From: Adenophora triphylla var. japonica
Taxonomy: Eukaryota; Streptophyta; Magnoliopsida; Asterales; Campanulaceae
Direction: 5' to 3'
Length of the DNA: 64,000 nucleotides
Assembly: GCA_022495995.1 (NCBI GenBank)
Contig: JAFEMH010001476.1
Coordinates: forward strand, 248,001-312,000
Part shown: one piece after another, positions 1-10,771 of the stretch
Layout: the number at the start of each line of letters is the position of its first letter
Position numbering within the stretch: position 1 is the stretch's first letter
Program-made: the position numbers and the translations under genes
Notes under the pieces: model-generated
What the model saw: the letters and a program-made list of their open reading frames with translations, nothing else
Databases searched by the model: none
Told to the model about the DNA's origin: nothing

Positions 1-1325
1 TGTTTTCGGACGGGGTCTCATTTCCCGGAATGTTGTCGATGTCGAGACATTGTGTTGGGAGTCTTGGAGTTGAGTAGCTTCGGAGCGACGGAAGATATGC
101 GAGATATCGTGATCTAGCCCCAAGTCGGAAGCGAGGCTTAAATGGCTCGAGCTCAAATTCAGCAAACAGAAGCATTATCCCGTGCGAGATAAGTAATCCC
201 GCGCGAGATAATCACACGGAAAATCGATTTTTATTTAGCCCTAATTTTTGGTCGGAACGGAAAGTCCGTTTTGAGGGGTTTCTAAGGCCTTTATCGAACC
301 TAACGACTAAGCAATCAATCCGATTTTTGTAAAACAAAGCCATGTAAGATTGTTTGTTGTTTTTTTTTTTTTTTGAAGGATTATATGCACATTTTTCTTG
401 AAGGGACATCCGAAGGGACTTTTTCCGAAGGGACTTTTTCCGAATCCTTTCTTATTGTCAATTTTACATGGCTTTGTTTTGATCAAAAACAAGAAAAGAT
501 CACCGAGTCAAAACCGACCGGTCACGGAGTGATCCTAAAAAGTCAATCTACATGAGAATGTGGCGATGCGGGAGTGGAAGGCTAGGCTCCCCGCGATATG
601 ACAATCTAAGTGGATTGAATACGCGGAGTGGGATTGTCCAACTTCGGAGAGACCGGCGACTAGGTGGTTACCGTCATCCGTCCTTAGTGTGGGTCCCGGG
701 TTTATAGAGGGTATGCAGTGCAATGACAGTTGTAGTATGATGTGCGCGTGTGTGATAGTCAATCTATGTGATAGAGTAAAATAGGAAGTTTTATTTTTTG
801 AAAGTCAAAAGAGAAAACAGATAGTGGCCGCACCAAGTGGTTGCCTACGTTTCTCCCAATCTAGGAAGACTCAGGCCGTCGTAGTTCCACATAAAGAGAG
901 ATAAAGAGGGATAAATAATTTAATTTACAACTCCCGAATCCCCAATGGACCGGACTTTAATTAAATAAAACCCAATCACACGCAGTTCATAAATAATAAT
1001 CAATTATTTAAGGAAAATAAAGGTCCGAGTTCTACACCTTAAGGGAGGCCTTAAGATGCAGGAACTCTGCAGATAATGAATCATGGGATCCCCCTTGCAT
1101 GTTCGGCTCTCGTCTTGAATTACGAGCGAAACAGGAGAAACCAAAAAAACAACCAGACTGGAAGACCTATCTCGCGCGAGATAATGATATCTCGTGCGAG
1201 ATATCTCCCATCTGAGAACAGAAAAATTCGAATTTTACAAAATAGATTGAAAAACCTCTCTTTTAATTTTGACGCAAGTTTAAGCCTCTTAATTTTCGGT
1301 CCCAGTAGAGTCGCGACCGTAGCGT
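1..1325 (-). mobile_element. Internal 5' part of LTR element F, non-coding
   Basis: This stretch follows the LTR and degenerate primer-binding site of element F on the minus strand and runs off the window. I see no credible coding region; the short open frames are unsupported. It holds two pairs of CG-rich palindromes (178-208 and 1170-1201) related to TCTCGCGCGAGA, and a CTACG/CGTAG hairpin (843-886) also found in the Tat and Athila elements of the window. A PBS-like stretch at about 1296-1316 (minus) resembles the Tat PBS but is diverged. Confidence 0.5.
843..886 (-). other. CTACG/CGTAG hairpin motif, copy a
   Basis: On the minus strand the motif begins GAACTACG, contains GCCTGA, and closes with ACGTAGGC. 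The CTACG and CGTAG arms can pair. An inner stem TCTTCC/GGGAGA (one wobble) encloses a six-base loop TAGATT. It is one of five copies in the window. Confidence 0.6.
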
Positions 1326-1955
1326 TGTGAGAAAGAAATTACGATTCTTTTTATTTTTATGAGTCGCCACCTATATTATTTGATTGGAAACATAGAAAAA
1401 CCATTTGAAAGAGATTTGAGTTCGGGGCTTAGGTTATGAAATGGGTAGGTTTAGAAGGCATCCATTTCACCCAATCCGGAGATCGGTCTTGCTAAAGAAA
1501 AGAGAGGTTTTTCAAAAGAAGAAGTAAAAACGAATCCAAATACTACAAATAAAGGTCCATTTGACGAGGTCAAACGGAATGTAGAATCGATTGCTTCGAG
1601 ACCGTCTCCATGATTTGGAGAGGCTCTAGGCCGATCCTAGATTCTATGGACTTATACCACTCTAACAATCAATTAGAAGGAAGATTAGGAATTACCTTGC
1701 GTGAGGTGATTTGGGCAGAGTTTCGACTCAAGTTTAGAGTCGACCCTTCACACGGACAGAGCTTCGCCTTGGTCCTTGATTTGGAGGTTGATGCTTGTTT
1801 ATCAACAAGGTTGACAAACAAACTATGAGGTGAGTTTTAGGGTGATTTTGAGGGATTCTTTCAGGGAAAGAAAACGACAAAATGTGTGTGTGTTGTGTAA
1901 ATTCGCGATTTGGGATTTTCGACCTCCGACCCCTTGAGCCTTGGAAGTCACCAAG

Positions 1956-1964
1956 TATTTATAG
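1956..1964 (-). promoter_or_regulatory. TATA box of element F LTR
   Basis: CTATAAATA on the minus strand, in the expected position inside the LTR. A pair of CG-rich palindromes lies about 150-180 bp upstream (2115-2146). Confidence 0.6.
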
Positions 1965-2114
1965 AGTTTGGATATGAAGAAGTGGAGAGTTAAAACCCTA
2001 TCAGATGGTTCTAGACCTCCTCTCCCATTGGTTGGCCGGAGAGATAAAGTTTTATCCCTGAAAGAGGTTGAAATCGACGAGGAACCGTCTGCCCGCAATC
2101 TGCAGAGGGAGATA

Positions 2115-2146
2115 TCTCGCGCGAGACACGCCATCTCGCGGCGAGA
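2115..2146. promoter_or_regulatory. Paired TCTCGCGCGAGA palindromes in F U3
   Basis: A perfect palindrome TCTCGCGCGAGA at 2115-2126 and an imperfect copy TCTCGCGGCGAGA at 2134-2146, starting 19 bp apart. The same pair arrangement recurs at 1170-1201 (20 bp apart) and 178-208 (19 bp apart). The function is inferred only from position upstream of TATA. Confidence 0.5.
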
Positions 2147-2331
2147 TATTACTCCTGTGGACAGTTTTGTCCTTTCCTCATTATCTCGTATGCAGTTTAG
2201 TCCCAAACTAACGGTAGTTAGTCAAAACTTTAACGAAACATGACGAAATGGTGGATTTCTACTTCTTGACTCAAAGCGAGACTTAGAGTGGTATAAGTAT
2301 GATCCGATGTGTTCAGAATGGGGTGTCTACA

Positions 2332-3226
2332 CCAGGGCATTCAAGCTAGTGGTTGAGCTAGAGAGAGGAGCTACCACTGGCAGCAGACTGGTGGAGGGAA
2401 CGGCCGATCCGGGGATGTAGGTGAAGACCTGTCCTTGGCCCAAATTGCCCGGGGGAGCATGAGTAGGAGCCTGGGCGAAGGGATAGAACCTTGCAGCCTG
2501 CTGTTGATTTTCAACTGGCAAAGTAGGTGGAGGCAGCCCCGATGTAGCCGGATAACTTGGATTTCCAGAGTGGGGCCCGTAAGTAGGCTTGGGTGCGGGC
2601 TGCTGTCCCTGACTGTTGAATTGCATGGCCGGCTGAGGCGAGGGTGTATAACCCGGGGGTTACTGCGGTCCTGGTGATTCGGATGACACCGGGATGGAGG
2701 CTTGGTAACCCATAGAAGTCTGAGTGAGGAACGGATTTGTGTGAGGAGCAGCTGAACTAGTACTATTCTGAGGAGGGGCTCCCCGATCGCGGCCCAAAAC
2801 CCGGTTGTGGCGGCATTCCGAACCGTGGCCGCTGGCTGAAGGTCCGGATTGATCGGTTCCGAACTGAGGTGGCACTCCAATTTGTTGGGGCATTCCGAGA
2901 TATCCCCAACCATGAGAAGATATTCCGTACTGTCTTTGTCCCCACTGAAGGACTGTGAACTGATTTGTGCCGTCGGGCTGCATGGATCCAGTGGTCTGTG
3001 GTTGGGGAGCTGGCTGACCCGAAGACCGAGGAGCATGGGTTCTGGTAGTGGCACCATAGGAGGTGGGTGGTGGCATCCTGGTGTAGTCAGGGCGACTGAG
3101 AGTGGGGTTGGCATCCTCGTCTTCTTCCACGGTGAAGGTGCCATCGGGATTGAGGCTGGCGGCCAGACCATGGCTCTTAATAGCCTCCATAAGGCTATTT
3201 AGCTGTGCTTCCTGTCGTAACCTCAT
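2332..3226 (-). pseudogene. Proline-rich gag-region ORF of element C, truncated
   Basis: The minus-strand frame starts at 3226 (MRLRQEAQLNSLMEAIKSHG) and reads about 298 codons, with one in-frame TAA near 2660. It is then cut at 2331 by the LTR of element F. The N-terminus is charged and followed by an acidic FTVEEDEDAN stretch. The rest is rich in Pro, Gln, Gly and Ser. I see no CCHC knuckle or capsid core, so this is probably the low-complexity N-terminal part of a Tat-type Gag polyprotein whose core was lost to the F insertion or never present. It lies downstream of the C leader, in the gag position. The Gag assignment rests mainly on position. Confidence 0.5.
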
Positions 3227-3544
3227 ACGTTGCGCTAACCGATTCCACCTTTGTTGTTAATGCGAGGGGTCCGGGAGGTGGAGTGACGTTGTCCCCATCA
3301 TTGCAAGTGAGGCGGACATTACGAACCCGGAGTCGGAACAAACGGCGAAGCTGATGACGCGCTTGACTCTTCCCAACTAATCAAACGATGACCCGGTGTC
3401 CGGAACCAACCTTTGTGAGGAGCTGCGGGGGAAAAGGCACGAGGGTTCAGATGTCTGGGAATGAAGGAGGGTAGGTGTTTGGGCTTTGGGCTCATGCAAC
3501 ATGCAGTTATTTGTTCACGTTTACTTAAAACATGTTTTATTAAC

Positions 3545-3730
3545 CTAATCGGTTGGAAAAGATTGCTCTTCTTTTTCGCAAACTACTCTGGATCCTGGAT
3601 CAGTGGGCCCCGTCACTACGTCTATAAGCCCCTCGTATTCCACCTGTATTTCGACCTCCCAGGGTGGACAGCCCCGGGCGAGGGTCCTATAGAGCAAGCG
3701 GGTCCCACCGACCGAAAGAAAAGCGATCCT
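3545..3730 (-). other. Conserved short frame in element C leader
   Basis: A roughly 60-codon open frame with the segment PPWEVEIQVEYEGLIDVV, ending at a TAG at 3545-3547. The matching segment in element A (14711-14899) is almost identical at DNA and protein level, although the surrounding leaders have diverged. It lies between the 5' leader and the gag-position ORF. It may be a remnant of an ORF upstream of gag, or a conserved RNA element. No known domain is recognised. Confidence 0.4.
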
Positions 3731-4628
3731 AAAAGTCTGGCGGGTAATCGAGTCTTAACGAGCATTCGATGCAAATTACGGACAAAGCTGACGTCAAAGT
3801 CAAGATCATGTCCGAGGGCTCGACGAAAAGTCGGCATGATTTGGACTGATGAACGTCCGCGATTGATCTTGACTTGTCGTCGATTAGGCCGTAATTAGGC
3901 ATGGAATAATCATTAATCCTTGATGACTCAGTGTCAATGCTGGGAGTCAGTGTATAATTTGTGCCAGTCAGAGCCGAAGTCAAGGCGCCGGTCAATATCT
4001 TGGTCAAAGTCTGCGCCCGAAAACCGGCAGCTTCGGCGATTAGTGGTCCCCGAAGATATTGAGTCGGTATGCCGACAAAGGCTTGAAAGGAAAGGTCTAT
4101 ACACGTACAGGCATGACACAGACCAGACTAAAAACCAACCGGGTCTCGGACAAAGTGTGTCACGGACAAGTGCATGGTCGACACGAGGCTCCATGGGATG
4201 TTTGGGTAGTCCTGTGCTTGCACCGAGAGGCGTAATAAGACCAAACGGGCCGCGACAAGGATTTCCCCGGGTTAGGGACATAGTGTGCAGTGTATGGTCA
4301 TGTGCGCGTAGTGTGCAAGCAGTCTATTTTTCTTTTTCTGAGTAAAATAGAAATTTTTTATGTGTCTTAAAAATATGATGCATGATTTTTTTTTTTGAAA
4401 ATTTTCTTCTTTTTTTTTTGAATTTTTTTTTTTTTTGAAATGAGCACATAAGCACATAAGCACAAAAATTCCGACAGTTAGGGACATGATTCCGACAGTC
4501 AAAATTTTGACTTTTTCCGAGGCGGCCAAAACAACACGAAAATGTGCAAAAATCAACACACACAACAAATAATTTTTAAAGCCGGGACGGAAGCTTGACC
4601 CTCTAAAGCTTTTTTTTTTTTGAAAACG
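3731..4628 (-). mobile_element. Element C leader, non-coding
   Basis: Leader sequence between the structured region and the short conserved frame. Several poly(T) runs occur at 4380-4440 and 4608-4621. The open frames on both strands look like chance and share no similarity with known domains. Confidence 0.5.
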
Positions 4629-4732
4629 ATGATACCGATACGTGGGATTGTTAAACCACAATTTATCCCCGACTCGTGTTAGGAGGCGATAACGGGAAGT
4701 TTAATGGTTTCCACCAATATACCAAATATCAT
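4629..4732 (-). other. Structured Tat 5' leader, copy in element C
   Basis: On the minus strand ATGATA pairs with TATCAT at the far end. GTGG can pair with CCAC, and AAACCAT with GTGGTTT (one T-G wobble). The counterparts in A (16081-16183) and D (38430-38527) keep the helices with different bases. This suggests a conserved RNA fold between PBS and gag, possibly for packaging, dimerisation or translation. Confidence 0.6.
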
Positions 4733-4760
4733 TTTTTTTTTTTAGAAAAAAGCTTACAAA

Positions 4761-4779
4761 GTCCCCAGCGGAGTCGCCA
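4761..4779 (-). other. Primer-binding site of element C
   Basis: TGGCGACTCCGCTGGGGAC on the minus strand, one base from the LTR end. The same PBS occurs in A and D. The cognate tRNA would end in AGTCGCCA; I did not assign it. Confidence 0.85.
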
Positions 4780-4780
4780 C

Positions 4781-6527
4781 TGTGATGATGTGCCCACCTA
4801 AAATTTCTCGCGGGGAAAAATTCGATTTTTTGCGTTTCTTTGAAAAAACCAAATAAAACCCGGAAAAAGAACGGAGTCGCCACGCCATTTTTGTTTTAAG
4901 GGCCAAAACTTTGAAAAATGCCCGAGGTTAGATATTTGGGTTCGGAGGTCATGTTACACGCCGGGAAGGACGTTAGTGTGCACCCGGAATGCCTCGTAAA
5001 ACGAGTCTTCCAAGCTGAAAATCATTTGTGTGTGTGTGTGTGTGTTTTGGCCAAAATAAGTTGAAACTCAGAAAAGTAAAAATTGGGATATCTTTTTAAG
5101 ACTTTAAACTGATTCCATGATTTTTTGAAAGATTTTTAGGTTGAGATTTGGTACTCAAAAGACCTTTTGAAGTTGAGAGTCACTTCTGCCAGAATGAAAA
5201 AGGGAGTGGACCTTTGATTTTGAAATGGATTCAAGGGCCTTAAAACTTCATAATCTGGATAAACTCAGAGAATTAAAGTTGTTCCAGACACCTTAAATAA
5301 GATTTTTGTGAAGAAATTTTCCATTTTGGAGAAGATTTGAGGGGTCAAAACCTTCTGGAAATCTCAGATATGAGATCTGGATTTCCAGAAGCTGATGAAC
5401 TGGCCTCTAAAAGAAAATTTGAAAAGAGGAGTTTTAATCACCCAAAAAATAAAGTAAAAATATGTCTAGAAACCTCTGGATGTTTGATACAAAAAGTGTT
5501 TTGTAGTCAACACCAAATTCCAAGTTTATATGTGTCCAAAAATTAAGACAATGGACTGGGGTCTTGGAAAATTGCGACTGGACAGCAACTTCTCAAGAGA
5601 GAAAATATGATTTTAAAGGGGGTTTTTGCATCCATGCTTGTCCCCATTTCCCTAGGTTTTGGTTAGTGATCACTTGACATTTTATTGGTGAATCAACTAT
5701 ACCAAACCATCCTTGGGGTACATTAGGACTAAGCACTTCATTTGCTTGGGAAGGGGAATTTTATCCTTTGAAATCAAGATTTGGTGCTTGAAAATGGTTT
5801 TTAGGGTTTTTAAAATGTGTTTTCTTTGCAAGAAAGTAAGAACACTTTGAAAATAATGTAGATCCTTGTAGAAGATCATCCATGGATATGAACTTCCATG
5901 GTGATCTTCTTGGATCTTAAGACAAGAAGATGAATGAACTACATTTTGTAGTTTGAAAATGCATGCATGGATGAGAGATTTAGGGTAAGAAGAGGGAGGT
6001 TATACCTATCTTCTTTGTGCTTTGTGTTTGAAGGCTTGAATGCAAGAGTGTTTGGGTTTGATTTGAGTGAGTGAAAGTTGGGAAGATTCAAGAGAAAAAG
6101 GTGACAATTCTTAGAGAATTCTCACTGTTTTCTCAAGTATTTTCGCCAAATGCTGTGAGTTGTGTTCTTGTCTCCCTTCATTTTTGTGACTGGAGGGCTC
6201 AATTTATAGCCCTCTGGAAATGACAGACTCATCCACGCGGATAGGATAGGTGGCGTGCACTGTTCATTAAATGCTGCTCCAGGCTTTGGACATAAGGAAT
6301 AAAATTCAAAAATACCAGCAGAAAATGTTTTTCAACTTGCTATTTCGGGTTTTTTTCATTTCTTTTGCTTTTTTAAGATTCATTTGAAGGTTTATCTTTA
6401 AATAGCAATGCCCATTTTGCCCTCACTTTGTTAGAAAAGTTAGGATTGTTAGGAAATGTTAGAAATGTTATAACTTTCGTTAATTTTCTAACGAAAATAC
6501 TAACAAGCTCAAATTGGAGCACTTACA
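4781..6527 (-). mobile_element. 5' LTR of element C (Tat type)
   Basis: Minus-strand LTR of 1747 bp starting TGTAAGTGCTCC (6527) and ending CATCATCACA (4781), followed directly by the PBS. It has a TATA box at 6200-6209 and a (GT)n run near 5030-5045. It resembles the LTRs of A and D in its 3' part (GGAGTCGCCACGCCAT, and the conserved CTCGTAAA region) but its U3 differs. It interrupts the antisense gene of element A at 6528, so C inserted into A. No second LTR lies in the window. Confidence 0.8.
6200..6209 (-). promoter_or_regulatory. TATA box of element C LTR
   Basis: CTATAAATTG on the minus strand, about 320 bp inside the LTR start, matching the position in the related LTRs. Confidence 0.55.
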
Positions 6528-7205
6528 ACACCCTGCTTGGTATCCAGGCAGTTCGGGGCCTTACAGGAGCCATTGAGCGATGGGGAGGACATCCGTACCA
6601 TGGAGGTGGTGCCATTAGATATGAGGGATCCCGCCAGCTTCTCATTCTTCTCGAGGGCTTGGACATAGACTGCTTTCCCACCCAGGGCTATCTTCAGGAG
6701 CAGGAAGAGTACCATCTTGACCACTGTCTACTTGGACTGGTACGAGAGGGAAATGGGAGCGACTCAGGTCATTCTGGGGGAGAGACGTCAGGCTTTATTG
6801 GGGGCTGACTGCGACTTGAGTAGGACTCTGAGGGAGACTGAGGCTAAGGCGAGTCACCATAACCAGTCGGGTGACCTGATCAAAGATATGGAGGCTCGAT
6901 ACAAGAGATTGTCCGAGGTTGCTCCTTTGACTGAGGTTCAGAGGGAGGAAGTGCGGATTCGTGCTCGTGTAGAGAGGGCACTTATTGACACGGGTTTGGT
7001 GGAGGCTCCAGTGAGGATACCGGAGATCGGAATGAGGGATACCGACATTATAGAGAAGAAGAGAAAGAAAACTCGACGGGGTCGAGGTAAAGGGAAGAAG
7101 ACCAAAGAAGACGCAGCGAATGACGGCGATGTATCTTTTCTTAGGATTCCCTTATTGCCATTTTGCAAACACATTAGTTTATTTAGGCATTTTATTGTAT
7201 TTTAG
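6528..7205 (+). pseudogene. 3' end of antisense DUF7745-like gene in element A
   Basis: The plus-strand frame is antisense to the pol of element A. It matches the end of the gene at 22154-23668 in element B. Shared parts are EDIRT-EVVPLDMRDPAS, then EAKASHHN-SGDLIKDMEARY-RLSEVAPLTE, then VRIPEIGM, then a basic RRGRGKGKK tail suited to nuclear localisation. There is an in-frame TAG at 6666, and the start is lost where the LTR of C inserted (6527). The middle part (DMEARYKRLSEVAPLTEVQ) may be coiled coil. The DUF7745 label is tentative and comes from the upstream part preserved only in B. The gene lies between pol and the 3' LTR of its host element. Confidence 0.6.
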
Positions 7206-7415
7206 ATCTTTATAGCAGGTTAGCAGAGTCAAGAGTAGACCGTGCTTGAACTCATCAAGAAGTTTTTAACTTGTAATGAACAAGAAATATTATTTTAGAA
7301 ATTAATCAAGACACATTTCATGGAAATTCAAATGTCTTATTGCTTGGGACCCGTTTTATGAAAACTGAAATGCCCTTTATTTTTATTTATTGTTTAAACC
7401 GAACCATATATGGCT

Positions 7416-7468
7416 GCCTACGTTCCCCTTTTACAAGAAAGACTAAGGGGCTCAGGTCTTCGTAGTTC
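7416..7468 (-). other. CTACG/CGTAG hairpin motif, copy b
   Basis: Minus-strand GAACTACG...ACCTGAG...CGTAGGC just downstream of pol of element A. The outer arms CTACG/CGTAG and inner arms CCCCTT/AAGGGG can pair. Confidence 0.7.
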
Positions 7469-7499
7469 ATTCTGGTGAACTATTTTTTTTATTTTTTAT

Positions 7500-7685
7500 T
7501 TTTTTTATGTGCGGCCCTGTTTTTGCCTAGACCGCCCTTTTTGGGTTTTCGGCCTAGTGGGCATTACTCTTTTGCACTAAGATTTTTTTCTTCTTTTTTT
7601 TTTATGTGCAACCACTGTCTTTTGCCTAGACCGCCCTTTTTGGGGTTTTCGGCCTAGTCGGGTATTACTCTTTTTGCGCTTTTTT
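7500..7685. repeat. Tandem duplication downstream of pol, element A
   Basis: Two copies of a unit of about 100 bp containing TGCCTAGACCGCCC followed by a T-rich run. Element B carries the same duplication inverted at 21650-21805, so the duplication predates the split of A and B. Confidence 0.65.
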
Positions 7686-7737
7686 TATTTTTTTTTATTT
7701 TTTAGACATAGTATCTTCGAGCTTATCACCGTTGGTG

Positions 7738-8088
7738 GGTGGACAAAGGAATTGCCGTCCAGTGCTGCAAGCTTCATGGCTCCTCCCGATAGTATCTTCG
7801 CACCACATACGGGCCGATCCAAACGGGTTCCCATTTTCCCGGGGTTGTCTCGGGTAGGGGCTTCACTTTCAATACTAAGTCACCCTCTTTGATGTCTCTG
7901 GCCTTGACCTTTTTGTCAAACGCTCTGGCCATTCGCCTCTGATAGGCTCGGGTGTGCTCCATGGCTTTTAGCCTTCTCTCATCAAGCAGGGCCAACTCAT
8001 CATGCCGGCTACGCAACCATTCTACTTCATTGACACTGTTTTCCAGGAGGACCCTTAATGACGGGATTTCCAACTCCACTGGTAACAT
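7738..8088 (-). pseudogene. Integrase C-terminal part, element A pol
   Basis: The minus-strand frame carries the C-terminal integrase region: a segment with ARAFDKKVKARDIKEGDLVLK, then PGKWEPVWIGPYVV, a chromodomain-free Tat-type C-terminus that binds DNA. It is separated from the integrase core upstream (8106 onward) by a frameshift. The matching region of element B (21364-21600) continues further, so the end at about 7774 also reflects a frame break. In the intact family this is part of one Pol polyprotein. Confidence 0.75.
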
Positions 8089-8105
8089 TGCTTCCGTCCC
8101 GTAGG

Positions 8106-9938
8106 TTAGGGCAAAAGGAGTTTCTCCTGTAGCGTTCGACGAGACGTTACGTAGCCCCAGAGTGCCAAGTGCAGCTTTTCAGGCCAATCACGACCACGGG
8201 TGGCCATTTTCCGGATGATCCGTTCGAGCGTCTTGTTAGCAGCTTCCATGGCTCCGTTAGTCTGAGGTCTGTACGGGGATGACTTATGGCGAGTGATTCT
8301 GAACTCTGATAGTAACCTATCGCAGTCTCCTTCAAAGTGCGACCCATTATCGGAAATGATCTCGTTGGGCACCCCATATCTGCACATTATGTTTTCTTTG
8401 ATGAATTGGGCCACTTTTCTGGAAGTGAGGACCTTGTAGGACTTGGCCTCTACCCACTTGGTGAAGTAGTCGATGGCTACTAGCACAAATTCATGCCCAT
8501 TGCTTCCTGTCGGGGCTATTTTCCCTATCACATCAATACCCCAGGTTGCAAACGGCCAAGGAGTCGTCATGCAGTACAGGTCATGAGGCGGGAGATGGTT
8601 GAGGTTGGCAAACCGCTGGCACTTGTCGCATGCTCGGACGTGCTGGACACAGTCTGTTTCCATGGAAATCCAGTAGTAACCCATTCTGAGGATGACTTGC
8701 ATCAGGGCTCTGGCATTCATATGAGGACCGCGGGGACCATTGTGGACTTCGGTCATCAACTCTTTAGCCTTTTCTTGAGTGACGCATAAGAGGAGTGGTC
8801 CTTGGTACCGCTTTTTGTACAGGTTGCCTCCTAGAATGACATAATGGGAGGCCAACCTTTTCAAGGCTTGCAAGCTCTTGGCTCTGACACCTTCTTTTGG
8901 TCTACCTTCTTTGTCTTTGAAAGCTGACTCTCCATCCTTGAGGAACTGGTAAATTTGATTGTACCACGATTCCTTGATAGGCTCGGGTCCCAGGTCTACT
9001 TCACAACAGAAAGCTGGGGCTTCTCTTCTACCCACTCGGAAGGGTTTTATGGCTTTTCCCTCAGGGATCTCTACCAGTGAGGCTAGAGTAGCTAGGGCAT
9101 CTGCGAATCTGTTCTTTTCCCTTAGCAAGTAGTCGAAGGTCACTTCTCTGAACTGTCCAGTCAACTCCTCCATATGGGCATGATACCGCTGAATATTAGG
9201 GTCCACAGTCTTCCATTTGTTGGAAACCTGGTTGATGATCAGGGCTGAGTCTCTGTAAACTTCAAGCTCATTGACATTCCTTTCTAAGGCAGCCGCCAAA
9301 CCAGCAATGCAAGCTGCGTACTCGGCGACATTGTTCGTGGCAGGGAAGTTCAACTTGAGGGCTATGGGTATATGCTCATCTTTCGGATAGACCAGTAGCA
9401 TCCCTACGCCATTTCCTCTTTTATTAGCAGCTCCGTCAAAGAATAACTGCCACCGGTTCTTGGGCTCAACCATGAAGATTCCTTCATCTGGGAATTGGGG
9501 TTCAGGCCCACGGTCCTCATTACTGGGAAAATTTGCCAGGTGGTCTGACAACGCTTGACCCTTGATGGCCTTTCTGGTTACATAGTTGATGTCGTACTCT
9601 GCCAAGAAGAAGGACCACTTTTCCAGACGCATCGAGAAGGAAGGCTTATCAAAGATGTACTTGATGGGGTCCATTTTTGAGACCAAATTCACAGGGTGGG
9701 CTTGCATATAATGCTTCAACTTGCCGACTACCTGCACCGATCCTGCACGAGTCTTTTCACATCTTGAGTAATTGAGCTCACTTCCTGCAGGCTTCCGCCG
9801 ACAAAGTAAATGGCATTCTCTACCCGAGAGTCTTTCTTCTCCTGAGCAAGCATAGCCCCAACCGCCGTATCGGTGACAGTGAGATAGAGCGAGAAGAGGT
9901 TTCTGTCTATGTGGGGGCATAGCAGGAGGATGTACCAA
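8106..9938 (-). pseudogene. Tat pol: RNase H linker, archaeal-type RNase H, integrase (element A)
   Basis: A 610-codon minus-strand frame. About residues 75-130 hold the degenerate first RNase H/connection (LEKWSFFLAEYDINYVTRKA). Residues about 165-290 are the extra RNase H typical of the Tat lineage, with FDGAANKRGNGVG, a TNNVAEYAA acidic residue, YRDSALI and the end motif FADALATLASL. Then comes integrase: zinc-finger cysteines ACDKCQ, DDE residues in GIDVIG, ISDNGSHF and PQTNGAMEAANK. The N-terminus (to about residue 70) is out of frame and its sequence is unreliable. YRDS replaces the YGDS seen in element B. The 3' frame also shifts near 8110. Product would act in the virus-like particle and at integration. 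The pol is dead here by frameshifts. Confidence 0.85.
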
Positions 9939-9982
9939 GTATGCCTTAATCGGTCAAAGGCATCCTGGCATTCTTCGGTCCA

Positions 9983-10771
9983 TTACGTGTCTACATTCTT
10001 CTTCATGAGCTTGAAGATGGGCTCGCACATAGTGGTCAACCGATTGACGAAACGGCCGATGTACCGCAACTTCCCCATAAAGCTCTTTGACTTCATGCTG
10101 GTTTGAGGTGGCCTCATATCCATAATGGCTTTGATCTTTCGGGGGTCAACTTCGATACCTCGCTCCGTGACCATATACCCAAGCACTTTTCCCCTTGTCA
10201 CTCCGAAGGTGCATTTGGCAGGGTTTAGTCTCATGGAATGTTGTCTCAGCCTCTCAAAGAACTTCCGCAGGTCAACAAAGTGCTGCCCATCCTCGCCTTT
10301 GGAGTGAATTATCATGTCGTCTACGTAGACCTCAATCTCCTTGTGGATCATGTCATGAAAAAGCGCGGTCGCTGCCCTTTGATAAGTAGCCCCGGCGTTC
10401 TTGAGCCCAAATGGCATTACTGTATAACAGTAAGTTCCCCACGGTGTGGTGAAGGCTGTCTTTTCTTGGTCTTCTTCGGCCATCTTGATCTGGTTGTAGC
10501 CTGCAAAGCCATCAACGAAGGATTTGACTTCGTAGTTGGCAGTGGAGTCCACCAGGATGTCTATGTTTGGCAAAGGGTAATCGTCCTTGGGGCTGGCCTT
10601 GTTCAGATCTCGGAAATCTACGCAGCAGCGCACCTTCCTATTGGCTTTGGTTATGGTCACAATATTGGACAACCATGTCGGATATTCGATGACTCTGATG
10701 AATCCTACCCACAGTAGCTTCTCAATTTCTTCTTTGACCTGTAGAGACCACTCTGGCTTGATTTTCCTCAA
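9983..10771 (-). pseudogene. Tat reverse transcriptase, element A
   Basis: A 262-codon minus-strand frame with the Ty3/gypsy RT blocks in order: KEEIEKLL-VGFIR, VDFRDLNKASPKDDYPLP, DGFAGYNQIKMAEEDQEKTAF, MPFGLKNAGATYQRA, and the catalytic YVDDMIIHS, then the thumb VLGYMVTERGIEVDPRKI. All catalytic aspartates are present. The frame opens and closes at frameshifts (10771 and 9983), so the copy is inactive. It is very close to the RT of element B at 18500-19198, in opposite orientation. Confidence 0.9.

Larger units (their letters stand above)
1326..2331 (-). mobile_element. 5' LTR of element F
   Basis: Minus-strand LTR beginning TGTAGACACC (at 2331) and ending CTCACA (at 1326), with a TATA box at 1956-1964 and a PBS-like sequence just beyond the left end. 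About 1006 bp. It abruptly ends the gag-side reading frame of element C, so F inserted into C. The partner LTR lies outside the window. The boundaries come from the terminal TG/CA and the broken reading frame, not from a second copy. Confidence 0.6.
7206..7737. mobile_element. Element A interval between antisense gene and pol
   Basis: Non-coding interval where the antisense gene and pol converge. It contains the CTACG/CGTAG hairpin (7416-7468) and a tandem duplication of about 100 bp (7500-7685) with the core AGACCGCCCTTTTTGG. The same features occur inverted in element B at 21650-21920. Confidence 0.6.

Noticed and set aside
3461..4345. Two plus-strand frames of about 140 codons in the C leader
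   Set aside because: No counterpart in the A leader, no domain, and opposite to element transcription.
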